Notes under the pieces: model-generated
What the model saw: only the letters and a program-made list of their open reading frames with translations
Told to the model about the DNA's origin: nothing
Databases searched by the model: none
Part shown: positions 44,591 through 53,454 of the stretch, piece after piece
Layout: every line of letters begins with the position of its first letter
Numbering within the stretch: position 1 is the stretch's first letter
NCBI RefSeq assembly: GCF_038622445.1
Contig: NZ_CP152019.1
Coordinates: forward strand, 310,001-374,000
Direction of reading: 5' to 3'
Length of the DNA stretch: 64,000 nt
Source: Sporosarcina sp. FSL K6-1522
Lineage (GTDB): Bacteria; Bacillota; Bacilli; Bacillales_A; Planococcaceae
Made by a program: the position numbers and the translations under genes

Positions 44591-44692
44591 ACTTTCCTGG
44601 AACAATCTCCCTCCAACAATCAGCTCACTGTACAACGTATAATCCCATCCATAACGAACACAATATGCGTAAATAAGAAAGGTGGATTCGAT

Positions 44693-44833
44693 ATGTCACT
44701 TGATAAAGCTGAAATAGCGGATTTGAACAACGAACAATTAGCGGCGTTAACGGTTCTGGAGGATAAATTAGGGGTCACTTTAGTCGCTTATGAAAATGCT
44801 TCAGGTTCTACCAACACAACTCCCATTCAGTAA
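44693..44833 (+). CDS. 46-aa small protein, unknown
   Basis: ATG 44693 with AAAGGTGG upstream; begins MSLDKAEIADLNNEQLAALT and contains LEDKLGVTLVAYE, an ordinary helical, acidic sequence with an Asn/Thr/Ser tail. Clean SD and a following 18-bp terminator make it a credible gene. No family recognised. The longer frame upstream (from 44489) runs through repeat DNA and is not supported. Confidence 0.6.
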   Translation: MSLDKAEIADLNNEQLAALTVLEDKLGVTLVAYENASGSTNTTPIQ

Positions 44834-44847
44834 TAGCATCCTTCAAA

Positions 44848-44896
44848 AGATACTTAGTTCTGAAAAAACACCGGATTATTTCAGAACTAAGTATCT
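44848..44896 (+). terminator. 18-bp terminator after the 46-aa gene
   Basis: AGATACTTAGTTCTGAAA (44848-44865) pairs perfectly with TTTCAGAACTAAGTATCT (44879-44896). Confidence 0.8.
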
Positions 44897-45032
44897 GCAT
44901 TCTTCCCCCATTTCCACGTTGCAACAGCGCACCTTTCATTCCACTCAAATTAAGACCTCTAACCACGCAAACAGAATTTTTCCGTTTACACCCTCACCAA
45001 CAGGGTAATAGATAAACAAGGTGGGTGAAGTT

Positions 45033-46400
45033 ATGAAACAGTTTGATGCAATTATTATCGGATTTGGTAAAGGTGGAAAGACGCTAGCGGCGACACTGGC
45101 TAAGAACGGACAGCGTGTGGCGATGATTGAGAAGTCAGCGGATATGTATGGTGGGACTTGCATTAACATTGCATGCATTCCAACAAAATCACTCGTTCAT
45201 CAATCCAATGAGCGTAGACTTTCTAGCGATTCAAAAGAAGACTTTTATCAGCATGCCATTGAGCAAAAGGATGCGTTAACCTCATTGTTACGTGATAAGA
45301 ATTTTCATATGCTTGATGATTTAGAAGGCGTCACGGTTTTTACCGGGGCAGCGACCTTTTTAGATGATGAACATATTCAAGTGAAGACGGATAAAGGGAC
45401 ATTCGAGTTATCAGCAGATAAGTTCTTCATCAATACAGGTTCTTCACCGATTACTCCAGCCTTTGAAGGCTTGGCAGATGCGGAATTTGTGTATAACTCA
45501 ACGACATTACAGCAACTAGATCAGCTTCCTAAAAAGCTAATCATTATCGGCGGAGGCTATATTGGTTTGGAGTTCGCTTCGATTTATGCGAATTTCGGTT
45601 CTGAGGTGACGGTGATTGACAGTTCTGCTGTGTTTTTACGTAATGAAGATCGGGATATTGCGGAAGCAGTGAAGAAAGTACTTGAAGCGAAAAACATCAC
45701 ATTTGTCGTCGATAGTAAGGTGCAATCTATTGCCAATCGGGATGGTGGTGTGGTTGTTGCCTATCAATCAGGGGATTCCCAACAGGCGGAAGTGTCTGGA
45801 GATGCATTGTTGTTGGCTACTGGGAGAAAGCCGAATACAGAAGGCCTTGGACTCGAAAACACATCCATCGAGGTGAATGACCGAAGGGCTATTGTGGTGG
45901 ATGATTTATTGAAAACGACTGCTGCTAATATCTGGGCGTTAGGTGACGTCAATGGGGGACCTCAGTTCACGTATATTTCGTTGGATGATTTCCGGATTGT
46001 GAAGAATCAGCTGTATGGAGATGGCAGTTATACACGGAAAGCGCGTAGCCATGTGCCTTATTCTGTATTTATTGACCCTGTTTTATCACAGGTGGGGCTG
46101 AATGAAAAAATGGCGAAAGAACAAGGGATTGCCTACAAAGTGGTAACATTGCCGGCAGCCGCCATTCCACGTGCCCGTATTGCTCAACAAACGGAGGGAC
46201 TGTTAAAAGCACTTATCGATCCTGACACCGATGCGATTTTGGGTTGTACGCTATTTTGTGCCGAGTCGAGTGAAATGATTAATGTTGTTCGTGTGGCCAT
46301 GGAAGTGAAATTGCCGTATACCTTTTTACGGGATACGATTTTCACCCACCCTACGATGAGCGAAGCCCTGAATGATTTGTTTGCAAAAGCCGATGAATAG
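45033..46400 (+). CDS. RclA/MerA-like pyridine nucleotide-disulfide oxidoreductase
   Basis: 455 aa. FAD motif GFGKGGKTLAATLAKNG near the N-terminus, redox-active pair in GGTCINIACIPTKSL (CxxxxC, about residues 43-48), NAD motif IIGGGYIGLEFASIYANFG, ALGDVNGG and the C-terminal dimer domain with HPTMSEAL. The GFGKGGKTLA phrase and lack of lipoamide-complex genes nearby point to the RclA group (reactive chlorine/copper resistance) rather than dihydrolipoamide dehydrogenase. ATG 45033 follows AAGGTGGG; monocistronic. Confidence 0.88.
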   Translation: MKQFDAIIIGFGKGGKTLAATLAKNGQRVAMIEKSADMYGGTCINIACIPTKSLVHQSNERRLSSDSKEDFYQHAIEQKDALTSLLRDKNFHMLDDLEGVTVFTGAATFLDDEHIQVKTDKGTFELSADKFFINTGSSPITPAFEGLADAEFVYNSTTLQQLDQLPKKLIIIGGGYIGLEFASIYANFGSEVTVIDSSAVFLRNEDRDIAEAVKKVLEAKNITFVVDSKVQSIANRDGGVVVAYQSGDSQQAEVSGDALLLATGRKPNTEGLGLENTSIEVNDRRAIVVDDLLKTTAANIWALGDVNGGPQFTYISLDDFRIVKNQLYGDGSYTRKARSHVPYSVFIDPVLSQVGLNEKMAKEQGIAYKVVTLPAAAIPRARIAQQTEGLLKALIDPDTDAILGCTLFCAESSEMINVVRVAMEVKLPYTFLRDTIFTHPTMSEALNDLFAKADE

Positions 46401-46404
46401 AAAC

Positions 46405-46444
46405 AAGACCTCTCACATGTTCAATAAACGCGTGAAAGGTCTTT
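46405..46444. terminator. Terminator after the RclA-like gene (duplicate copy)
   Basis: AAGACCTCTCAC...GTGAAAGGTCTT stem followed by TTTT. Its sequence closely matches the terminator of mhqO at 50203-50240. Confidence 0.7.
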
Positions 46445-46447
46445 TCA

Positions 46448-46498
46448 TTATTCTTTTGTAATTCTCACCGTATCAATTGGACGTACCATTTTTTCTAT
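46448..46498 (-). pseudogene. 17-codon relic of an mhqO-like 3' end
   Basis: Minus frame reads IEKMVRPIDTVRITKE and stop; the C-terminus of the intact dioxygenase at 50247-51224 is IEKLVRPIDTVRSTKE plus four residues. The adjoining terminator is also shared with the intact gene's terminator. Homology stops at 46498, 42 bp from the kinase stop, so it is a truncated duplicate. Confidence 0.75.
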
Positions 46499-46539
46499 AT
46501 TCAAGTGTGATAAACATACCTGAATGAGGTGTGATTTTC

Positions 46540-49500
46540 TTAAACCGGCACACGAAACGACACAGTCGTCCCCACTCCCGGTGCACTATTAATCTGTAAA
46601 CCTTGTCCATAGTGTCGTTTTAAGCGAAGGTTGGTGTTCACTAAGCCAATGCCCGATTGCGCATGCTTCCCTTTTTCCAATCGTTCTTTGACAAACGCCT
46701 CTTCCATTCCGACGCCGTCATCTTCTACTACAATTTCGATATAGGCCCCTTTTTTAACAACGCGAACAAGTAACTTTCCACCCTCAATCCGTTTCATTAA
46801 ACCGTGATGAATTGCATTTTCCACCAATGGTTGAATCGTTAGCGCGGGAAGCACCACATTCAAATCGTTATCAATCTCCCATATAACATGGAGTCGATCT
46901 TGAAAACGTTCTTTCTCGATAAGCAAATAATCTTTAACCAGCGCAATCTCTTCCTCAATAGGAGACAGCATATTGAGGTTGTCAAATTGGAACTTTCGTC
47001 GCAATAAATGACTAAATGCCTCTAACACTTTGTGCATTCTCCCCATGTCAATCTCGCTGAGTGCCATAATCGTATTCAGCGCGTTAAATAAAAAATGCGG
47101 TTGAATTTGGGCTTGAAGCCAAGCGGATTCCATACGTACTTTTTCATGCATGGACTGTTTAACACTTGTCAAGGCGCGAACTCTTGACTTGAATTCCAAT
47201 GCATCTACAGGTTTTGTGACATAATCATTCGCCCCTGCTAAAAAGCCATTTTCAATATCAGTAGGCTGGCTTCTTGCCGTCAGTAACAAGATGGGGAGTT
47301 CTGTTAATGAAAAACGTTGACGTATTCTCTTTGTTAAATCATAGCCCGACATTTGCGGCATCATTACATCTGAAATGACCAAGTCCCACTCTTTGACATC
47401 CAATAAAGCAAGTGCTGCTTCACCACTTAAAACAGTTGCGATTGTATAGTCTTCTTCAGAAAACATCGTTTCAATCACTTGTAAATTCACCGGATCATCG
47501 TCAACAACGAGTACTCGAAGGCGCTCAAAAGTATGTTTCAATGGTACTTCGACTGTAAAGTCTGAGTGATTGTCATCTTGAAGTATGGAAGACTTCAATG
47601 GACTTGGGATGGCTATTTCTTCTGCCGATCCATCCGCTAAAGGTAAAGCGAAGCTAAACGTTGAGCCTTCTCCTAAAACCGAGTGAGCTTGCAAAATCCC
47701 TCCGTGTAATTCAACTAGTTTTCGGCTAATATTTAGCCCTAGCCCGAATCCTCCTCCATCTCCATTATGTACTTGTGTATAAGGATCAAAAATTGTACGA
47801 AGCGCTTCTTCTCCCATCCCATTGCCTGTATCTGTAATCTCAATTTGTGCTTTTTCTACTTGTATAGAAACCTGAATTGTAATTTCGCCATGATTGGTAA
47901 ATTTAATCGCATTATGCAATAAATTAAATACAATTTGAATCAATCGCTTTTCATCAGCCATGACGAGTGGGAAATCGGCAGGAATTTCATTGACAACTCG
48001 GACTGGTTTTCCCGCCACCATATATTCAAGCATATCCACAACGCCTACCGTCACAGCTTGCAGTGAACAAGGATGTAACTGAAGTTGTGGTTTTCCTTCT
48101 TGTAAATGCGTCATATCGAGTAATTCATCGACCATCCATGACATTCGGCGACTGATGGACAACACGGTTTCTAAATCTTTAGCACTTCTGCCTTGCAATG
48201 ACAACTGTTCTCGTTCCAAAACCGCTTGTGAAATATTTAAAATGCTATGTAGCGGATTACGTAATTCATGTGACGTATTCGCAAGAAATTCGTCTTTTAC
48301 TTTGTCGGCCTTTTGCAGTTCTGTTGCCAATTTCTGTGTTTCTATATTCATTTCATGATATTGCTTAAACCAAACTCCTGAAAAACAAATAACCGCAATC
48401 ATCAGATCAAAAGGATAGTAAATGACTTTCAAACCAGTGGACATTGCATAAGACCACCAAGCAATATGACTCGCTATTGCAACACTCGAAAGTGCCAACC
48501 AAATGCTTCCTTTGTAATCCTTTCCCCCTAAAAGTAAGACGAGCGCTGTAATGACTGCTGATACTACGACATACGGTAAGCTAAATGTCGAAGCAAAGTC
48601 TAATGACTCTAGCGGCAATATCCAAACAGCTACAATCACACCTGCACTCATCGTTGTAAAAATAGGTAAAAACCAAGTAACCAACAACTGAATTTGCGGC
48701 TTCACGCATTGAACCATTGCCCAACCATAGACAACTAAAACGGTAAATGACAGTTTAAAGGAAACTGTATAATCCATCATAATATAGTGCAATAATACTT
48801 TCTCATCGCCACCCATGACGTTAGAGATCGCGCTTGCAATTAAAGCCAAAGCAAAATAAAGAAATCGACGATCCCGAATGCCAATGCTATATAAAATGAG
48901 CGCAAATAAAGCGTGAATAACAAGCATTCCCGCTGCAAGGACTTGTAGAAGTGTAGATAGCTTCGAAGCCTCTACAATATCCTCTTCATAGCCAAATGTC
49001 AGTGAACGAACGAGTCCACTCGAACGCGGGTCTTCAAAGTTTGTCGCTTGTAAAACAATTTCAATAACCCCATCGGCATCAGCTCGAATAGATGAAGACA
49101 AATAAGGTACATTAAATGCATGCGCCTCTTTTTTATTGTCTGCAACTTTCCCGGATTCTCCTGAATCGAGTCCATTAATATATAAGGCAGATGAGCTGCG
49201 AACACTCGGCACTTGCAACCCATACGTTTGGTTTTGGTCAGTGTCTACTAAAATACGGAGTCGGTAAGAACCATATCCGTACGGACTTCCATCATCAGGA
49301 TTCAATGTTTCAGACCAATCTCCCGGCACGTTAATATATCGGTTCTTTCGCCCCTCTTTTTTTGTCGATTCACTCGTAATATTTTCATAAGGATAAAACG
49401 CCCACTCTCCATCAAGTGAAATGGTGTGTCCATCTGAAAACTCCCACTCTCGTAAATCGAGTTCCCCATTTTCAATGATTGGTTGTTCACCTGTTTCGTT

Positions 49501-49605
49501 AAATGTTTCAATCCACTGTAATCGAAAACCTGTCAGGATGAGCGCAAATAAAAGTACAATAACTGCCATTGTCCATAGACGGCGTTTGTTTTGATATGTT
49601 GCCAA
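46540..49605 (-). CDS. Hybrid double-kinase sensor with 7TMR-DISM input, paralogue 2
   Basis: 1021 aa, same order as the protein at 13028-16108: signal-anchor, extracytoplasmic jelly-roll (TISLDGEWAFYP), seven membrane helices, HisKA with His446 (NTSHELRNPL), HATPase (LLHNAIKFT; GFGLGLNISRKL), receiver with Asp746 (ISDVMMP), then LytS-type kinase with His837 (QPHFLFN) and its ATPase (PLVENAIHHG; SGIGLVNTN). All phospho-sites are present, so it should be active. TTG start with AAGGAGG about 9 bases upstream. No response regulator adjoins it. Flanked by repeat DNA and an mhqO relic, a sign of local rearrangement. Confidence 0.92.
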   Translation of the reverse strand: MATYQNKRRLWTMAVIVLLFALILTGFRLQWIETFNETGEQPIIENGELDLREWEFSDGHTISLDGEWAFYPYENITSESTKKEGRKNRYINVPGDWSETLNPDDGSPYGYGSYRLRILVDTDQNQTYGLQVPSVRSSSALYINGLDSGESGKVADNKKEAHAFNVPYLSSSIRADADGVIEIVLQATNFEDPRSSGLVRSLTFGYEEDIVEASKLSTLLQVLAAGMLVIHALFALILYSIGIRDRRFLYFALALIASAISNVMGGDEKVLLHYIMMDYTVSFKLSFTVLVVYGWAMVQCVKPQIQLLVTWFLPIFTTMSAGVIVAVWILPLESLDFASTFSLPYVVVSAVITALVLLLGGKDYKGSIWLALSSVAIASHIAWWSYAMSTGLKVIYYPFDLMIAVICFSGVWFKQYHEMNIETQKLATELQKADKVKDEFLANTSHELRNPLHSILNISQAVLEREQLSLQGRSAKDLETVLSISRRMSWMVDELLDMTHLQEGKPQLQLHPCSLQAVTVGVVDMLEYMVAGKPVRVVNEIPADFPLVMADEKRLIQIVFNLLHNAIKFTNHGEITIQVSIQVEKAQIEITDTGNGMGEEALRTIFDPYTQVHNGDGGGFGLGLNISRKLVELHGGILQAHSVLGEGSTFSFALPLADGSAEEIAIPSPLKSSILQDDNHSDFTVEVPLKHTFERLRVLVVDDDPVNLQVIETMFSEEDYTIATVLSGEAALALLDVKEWDLVISDVMMPQMSGYDLTKRIRQRFSLTELPILLLTARSQPTDIENGFLAGANDYVTKPVDALEFKSRVRALTSVKQSMHEKVRMESAWLQAQIQPHFLFNALNTIMALSEIDMGRMHKVLEAFSHLLRRKFQFDNLNMLSPIEEEIALVKDYLLIEKERFQDRLHVIWEIDNDLNVVLPALTIQPLVENAIHHGLMKRIEGGKLLVRVVKKGAYIEIVVEDDGVGMEEAFVKERLEKGKHAQSGIGLVNTNLRLKRHYGQGLQINSAPGVGTTVSFRVPV

Positions 49606-49625
49606 TCAGCTTCGCCTCCTTTTCT

Positions 49626-49809
49626 ATCAATTACGCCTCGGCGTAATTGCGTCCTGATTTTTTTTGAGCTCGGGGCCTACAGGATGTAGGTCATGCAGGC
49701 GTTGCGACAGGACGTCGCGCACTTAGACTGCCTTCTTAGCTCCTCTAAAAAAATCTGTGACATCCGCCGGAGGCTTGGGCCAACAGGATGTTGGTCATGC
49801 AGGCGTTGC
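49626..49809. repeat. Composite dispersed repeat upstream of the kinase
   Basis: Starts ATCAATTACGCCTCGGCGTAAT, includes GTGACATCCGCCGGAGGCTT (49757-49776) as in 9005-9108, and holds two copies of a 31-bp element: GCCTACAGGATGTAGGTCAT at 49675-49705 and GCCAACAGGATGTTGGTCAT at 49779-49809, each ending GCAGGCGTTGC. The rest of 49810-50200 has short hairpins (TTTCTGC..GCAGAAA) but no credible gene. Confidence 0.65.
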
Positions 49810-50202
49810 CAATCGAACTGTGAAGGGTTCGATTGGCCGTATTTCTGCGCTTTTTTGCAGAAATTAAGGCACGGCTCTTTGGACGTGGCGACCTAAGCCT
49901 GCGTACCTCTATCGTTCAGCGAGCGTTTGAACACCCACTGAACAGAAAAACAAAACCGCATTCATCACATCACTCATCGAGGTGGGAGTTTTCTGTAGCC
50001 GACGCTTCGCTTTCAGTACAAAAAGATTTGCTGAATGAAGATATATTTTTCAACCGTAGAAGTTTAGTAAGCACCTGTGTAACTACTCGAAAAGTATCCT
50101 CTTATCTTTCTTTTATCGTATCACAGCTACTGGTAGCTAACATCGTTATAATTCGTACATCAAAGCCTTTGTAGCCAATTTGGCCTTGTCCCCCATAACG
50201 TA

Positions 50203-50240
50203 AAAGACCTCCCACACGTCAAACAAACGCATGAAAGGTC
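50203..50240 (-). terminator. mhqO terminator
   Basis: Hairpin GAGACCTTTCATGCG...CGTGTGGGAGGTCTTTT downstream of the mhqO stop on the minus strand, with T's at its end; near copy at 46405-46444. Confidence 0.65.
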
Positions 50241-50246
50241 TCATTA

Positions 50247-51224
50247 TTATTCTTTCATAAATTCCTTCGTGCTTCTCACCGTATCAATCGGGCGCACTAA
50301 TTTTTCAATCTGTTCGCGTTTCGGTTCCAAAAATGGTGGTAACGATAGTTTTTCGCCAAGTGTTTCGTATGGTTCATCGCCCATGAATCCTGGGCCATCT
50401 GTTGCAAATTCGAATAGGATGCCCGGTGCCATTCTTGAATACAATGATTCGAAGAAGAAGCGATCGACATAGCCTGATGTACGTAGGCCAAAGCTTTCGA
50501 TGCGTTCTGTCCATTCGTCGAGCACGGCACGGTCTTCCACACGGAATGCAGCGTGGTGAACAGTACCATAACCTTGTCGACCTGGAGGGAGCACCGTGTT
50601 TTTCTCAACGATGACTTGTGCACCATTTCCACCTTCTCCTACTTCGAATAAATGAAGGTCTCCTTCTTGGGCGATTTCTTTGAATAATAAAACCTTCTCC
50701 AATACTTCTTTCATATAATCAAATTCAGCGATCCGAATATGAATCGGCCCGAGTCCAGTAATAGCGTACTCCAATGGAACTGGTCCTTTTTGCCACGGTG
50801 TACCCGATGCAATGCCTTTGTTGTTTTCATCTGAAATCATTTGGTATTGCTGGTCATCAAAATCAACGAATGATAGTACTTTGACACCAAACTGCTCTTG
50901 AATACCGTCATGCTTAACATCTAATCGATCAAAGCGTTTAACCCAATAATCTAATGCAGCGTCCGTTGGAACACGGAAAGCGGTTTTGTAGATTTCGTTT
51001 GTGCCATGCGTCCCTTTTGGAATGCCTGGGAAATCGAAGAATGTCATATCCGTCCCTGCGCCGCCCACGTCATCTGCAAAGAACAGGTGATACGTTTGAA
51101 TGTCATCTTGGTTTACCGTTTTCTTTACTAATCGCATGCCCAATACATATGTGAAAAATTTGTAATTCTCTTCTGCGCTACTGGTAATCGCTGTTACGTG
51201 GTGCATACCTTTTAAATGATTCAT
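50247..51224 (-). CDS. mhqO: Ring-cleaving dioxygenase / glyoxalase-fold MhqO-type
   Basis: 325 aa with two vicinal-oxygen-chelate halves. Metal ligands are visible in MHHVTAIT (His near residue 8), VHHAAFRVEDR (mid C-terminal half) and LFEFATDGPG (Glu). The sequence, including VNQDDIQTYHLFFADDVGG and FFDFPGIPKG, is very like B. subtilis MhqO/MhqE, induced by hydroquinones under MhqR control and protecting against quinone stress. Good AGGAGG-like SD upstream. Single gene here. A degenerate copy of its 3' end lies at 46448. Confidence 0.92.
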   Translation of the reverse strand: MNHLKGMHHVTAITSSAEENYKFFTYVLGMRLVKKTVNQDDIQTYHLFFADDVGGAGTDMTFFDFPGIPKGTHGTNEIYKTAFRVPTDAALDYWVKRFDRLDVKHDGIQEQFGVKVLSFVDFDDQQYQMISDENNKGIASGTPWQKGPVPLEYAITGLGPIHIRIAEFDYMKEVLEKVLLFKEIAQEGDLHLFEVGEGGNGAQVIVEKNTVLPPGRQGYGTVHHAAFRVEDRAVLDEWTERIESFGLRTSGYVDRFFFESLYSRMAPGILFEFATDGPGFMGDEPYETLGEKLSLPPFLEPKREQIEKLVRPIDTVRSTKEFMKE

Positions 51225-51396
51225 CTTTATTCCTCCAATGTATGGTCAATTTGTGCTTATGGTTTTCAGTTTATACTTCAACGAAAATATATCTCGAATT
51301 CAAGATAATTTTATAGCAGATGTAGCTAAATGTCAATGTCTTTGATTGAGTATAGGTGAATGGGGGCAGGCGAGCAGCTGTCACCGTTGATTTTGC

Positions 51397-51450
51397 ATCA
51401 ATTACGCCCCGGCATAATTAACGCAAAATTTTTTCGAGCTTGCTCTCGTC
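51397..51450. repeat. Dispersed ATCAATTACGCC repeat, third long copy
   Basis: ATCAATTACGCCCCGGCATAAT, then a TTTTTTCGAGCTTGCTCTCG stretch as in the other long copies. A stem-rich tail reaches 51540 with no gene. Nothing else is seen in 51225-51396. Confidence 0.55.
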
Positions 51451-51543
51451 CAGACTCCAAATGCCTGCCTCTCGGGACATGTCGATTTTAGTCGACCAAC
51501 GCCTGTCGAGGCTAAACGGCATTCTTCACTTTTGAGCAAAAGA

Positions 51544-52458
51544 CTAAACTTCATCAATACCAGCCTTCTTAGCCTTAAAGGTTTCATGGGTTAACTCTAT
51601 TAAAGCTTGCAACGGGGGAGTCATCCATTTATCTTTATGCCATGCAATCTGGGTAAAAACAGGTGATAGGGTGTTTACCCATGCCAATTCCTTCATTTTT
51701 CCCAATCTAATGTCTTCCTCGACTGCCATTTCCGGAAGTACCGCAATTCCCAATCCCGCGATCACACACTGTTTGATGGCTTCTATGCTACCGAATTCAA
51801 ATTTATTTTTTGGGTAGACTTCTACTGAACGGAAAGAATCTTCCAAAAGGGTGCGATAGGAACATCCTGATTCAGTAAGTAAAAATGTTTCTTTTTCAAG
51901 TTCTTTTGGACTAATCTCCGATTTCGCAAGTAAAAGATGATCTGGGGAAACAACCATTTTGATTTTCTCTTCTATAAGATACTCTATTCGTAATGTATCT
52001 CCAGGCTTCGATGTATCCATTATGAACGCAATATCCAGCAAACCCTCCTGCAGCTCTCTTCTGGCCATTTCGTCAGAATGTGCTGGTTTAAAGATGACCT
52101 TAACGTTAGGATATTGTTTTTTAAACTCCATGAGTATTGGTGGTAGCCGGTAAGTGCACTGACTTTCTTGAGCCCCAATAATAATGGTTCCCGAAAGTTC
52201 TTTATCTCCACCTACAGCCATCTTTGCCTCTTCATTTAGTTTTATCATTTTATCTGCGTATAATTGAAACTTTCGCCCGGCTTCTGTCAAAATTAGCCGC
52301 TTCCCTAAACGCTCAAACAACGGAGTTCCAAGTTCAGCTTCAAGTGATTTCATTTGGGCAGTTATACTCGATTGAGCAAAATTCAATATTTTAGCCGTTT
52401 GGGTAAAGTTCAGGGTTTCAGCAGCTACCTTAAAGGTAATCAGTTGTTTGTTCTCCAA
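51544..52458 (-). CDS. ywqM: LysR-family regulator (YwqM-like)
   Basis: 304 aa. N-terminal wHTH (residues 1-60) with the LysR phrase TLNFTQTAKILNFAQSSITAQ and LFERLGKRLILTEAG; the rest is the two-lobe substrate-binding domain with GCSYRTLLEDSF. Transcribed away from a flavin reductase gene; the same pair, ywqM-ywqN, is adjacent in B. subtilis, so it is the likely local regulator. A palindrome in the 133-bp divergent gap is its candidate site. Inducer unknown. Confidence 0.88.
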   Translation of the reverse strand: MENKQLITFKVAAETLNFTQTAKILNFAQSSITAQMKSLEAELGTPLFERLGKRLILTEAGRKFQLYADKMIKLNEEAKMAVGGDKELSGTIIIGAQESQCTYRLPPILMEFKKQYPNVKVIFKPAHSDEMARRELQEGLLDIAFIMDTSKPGDTLRIEYLIEEKIKMVVSPDHLLLAKSEISPKELEKETFLLTESGCSYRTLLEDSFRSVEVYPKNKFEFGSIEAIKQCVIAGLGIAVLPEMAVEEDIRLGKMKELAWVNTLSPVFTQIAWHKDKWMTPPLQALIELTHETFKAKKAGIDEV

Positions 52459-52485
52459 TTAATTCACCTTTCCTAAATCGCTTTT

Positions 52486-52542
52486 TTCGATTGATTCAAT
52501 CGAAATAATCCGTTTTATTGATTTTCAATCTCATTATATAAT
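52486..52542. promoter_or_regulatory. YwqM operator and ywqN promoter
   Basis: TTCGATTGATTCAATCGAA (52486-52504) is a perfect 9+1+9 inverted repeat of the LysR T-N11-A type. A promoter TTTATT (52514-52519), 17 bp, TATAAT (52537-52542) follows for ywqN, so the site lies just upstream of -35. Confidence 0.65.
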
Positions 52543-52591
52543 ATAAATTGTAGAATTACTAAATGACAACAATATGGAGGGATGATGAATC

Positions 52592-53131
52592 ATGAGCATT
52601 GCAGTTCTTTACGGTGGAAACCGTCCAAACGGCAATACAGAGACGTTAACGAAGAAAGTCATTCAAGGATTAACCGTGGAAGAAATATATCTGAAGGATC
52701 ATTTGATTGAACCTATAGTAGATAAGCGTCATACAAAGGAAGGGTTTCCGGAAATCGATGATGATTATAATTCCATTATTGATCGTATTCTTCAACATGA
52801 CATTCTTATTTTTTCTACGCCGATTTATTGGTATAGCATGACGGGAACAATGAAAAACTTTGTTGATCGATGGTCTCAGACATTGAGAGACTCAAAATAC
52901 CCAGATTTTAAAAAACAAATGTCCCCAAAAAGAGCATATGTAATTGCGGTGGGTGGAGATAATCCCTACATGAAAGGTTTACCAATGATCCAGCAGTTCC
53001 AACATATTTTTGATTTTATAGGGATAAGTTTTGATGGATATATCATTGGTGAAGGAAACAAACCTGATGAGATTGCTCAAGATAAGGAAGCATTATTTGC
53101 AGCCGAACAACTTCGAAAAAAATTACAATAA
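52592..53131 (+). CDS. ywqN: NAD(P)H-dependent FMN reductase (YwqN-like)
   Basis: 179-aa flavodoxin-fold reductase. The FMN phosphate loop GGNRPNGNTETL is at residues 8-19 and the family phrase FSTPIYWYSMTGTMKNFVDR is near the middle (about 73-92). Reduces flavin, quinone or nitro/azo compounds with NAD(P)H. ATG 52592 has a GGAGGGATG site 12 bases upstream, a little far. Divergent from and likely controlled by the LysR gene. Ends at a strong hairpin. Confidence 0.9.
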   Translation: MSIAVLYGGNRPNGNTETLTKKVIQGLTVEEIYLKDHLIEPIVDKRHTKEGFPEIDDDYNSIIDRILQHDILIFSTPIYWYSMTGTMKNFVDRWSQTLRDSKYPDFKKQMSPKRAYVIAVGGDNPYMKGLPMIQQFQHIFDFIGISFDGYIIGEGNKPDEIAQDKEALFAAEQLRKKLQ

Positions 53132-53167
53132 CCCTTCAAGCCGGATTGGATATAATGAAGATAATAA

Positions 53168-53213
53168 ACACCTGGTTCTGAAAACAATACGGAATGTTTT
53201 CAAAACCAGGTGT
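53168..53213 (+). terminator. ywqN terminator
   Basis: ACACCTGGTTCTGAAAAC (53168-53185) pairs with GTTTTCAAAACCAGGTGT (53196-53213) with one mismatch. Arms resemble the yitT terminator at 12730. Confidence 0.8.
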
Positions 53214-53337
53214 CTATATTTCTTATTGAACCTTCAATAAGCGGGACGCGAAATAGTTTGTTTCCATGATTAAATAGCTGTTATCATACTGCTCGCTAAT
53301 AAGCAATATGTTGAATCATTGCATATTTTTATATGAG

Positions 53338-53395
53338 TTCACCTAGGAGTCTATACTCGAGTTTTATAGTGTTGTGGTAACAGGCACTCGGATGT
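53338..53395. repeat. Second copy of the CAGGCACTCG repeat
   Basis: CCTAGGAGTC, then TATAGTGTTGTGGTAACAGG and CACTCG as at 44527-44590; the left pairing arm is absent here. No other feature in 53214-53410. Confidence 0.5.
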
Positions 53396-53410
53396 TCTTA
53401 TCACATACTC

Positions 53411-53441
53411 CCCATTTTCTATTAATAAAACAGAAAATGAG
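53411..53441 (-). terminator. lut operon terminator
   Basis: ATTTTCT pairs with AGAAAAT around an AT-rich loop, downstream of the lutC stop on the minus strand; a short, weaker hairpin. Confidence 0.5.
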
Positions 53442-53454
53442 CGTTTTTCATTCG

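Noticed and set aside
44489..44692. N-terminal extension of the 46-aa gene
   Set aside because: It would translate the inverted repeat; the SD at 44680-44687 marks the real start.
49693..50174. Open frames in the intergenic repeat region before mhqO
   Set aside because: They lie in repeat and hairpin sequence, lack SDs and resemble no protein.
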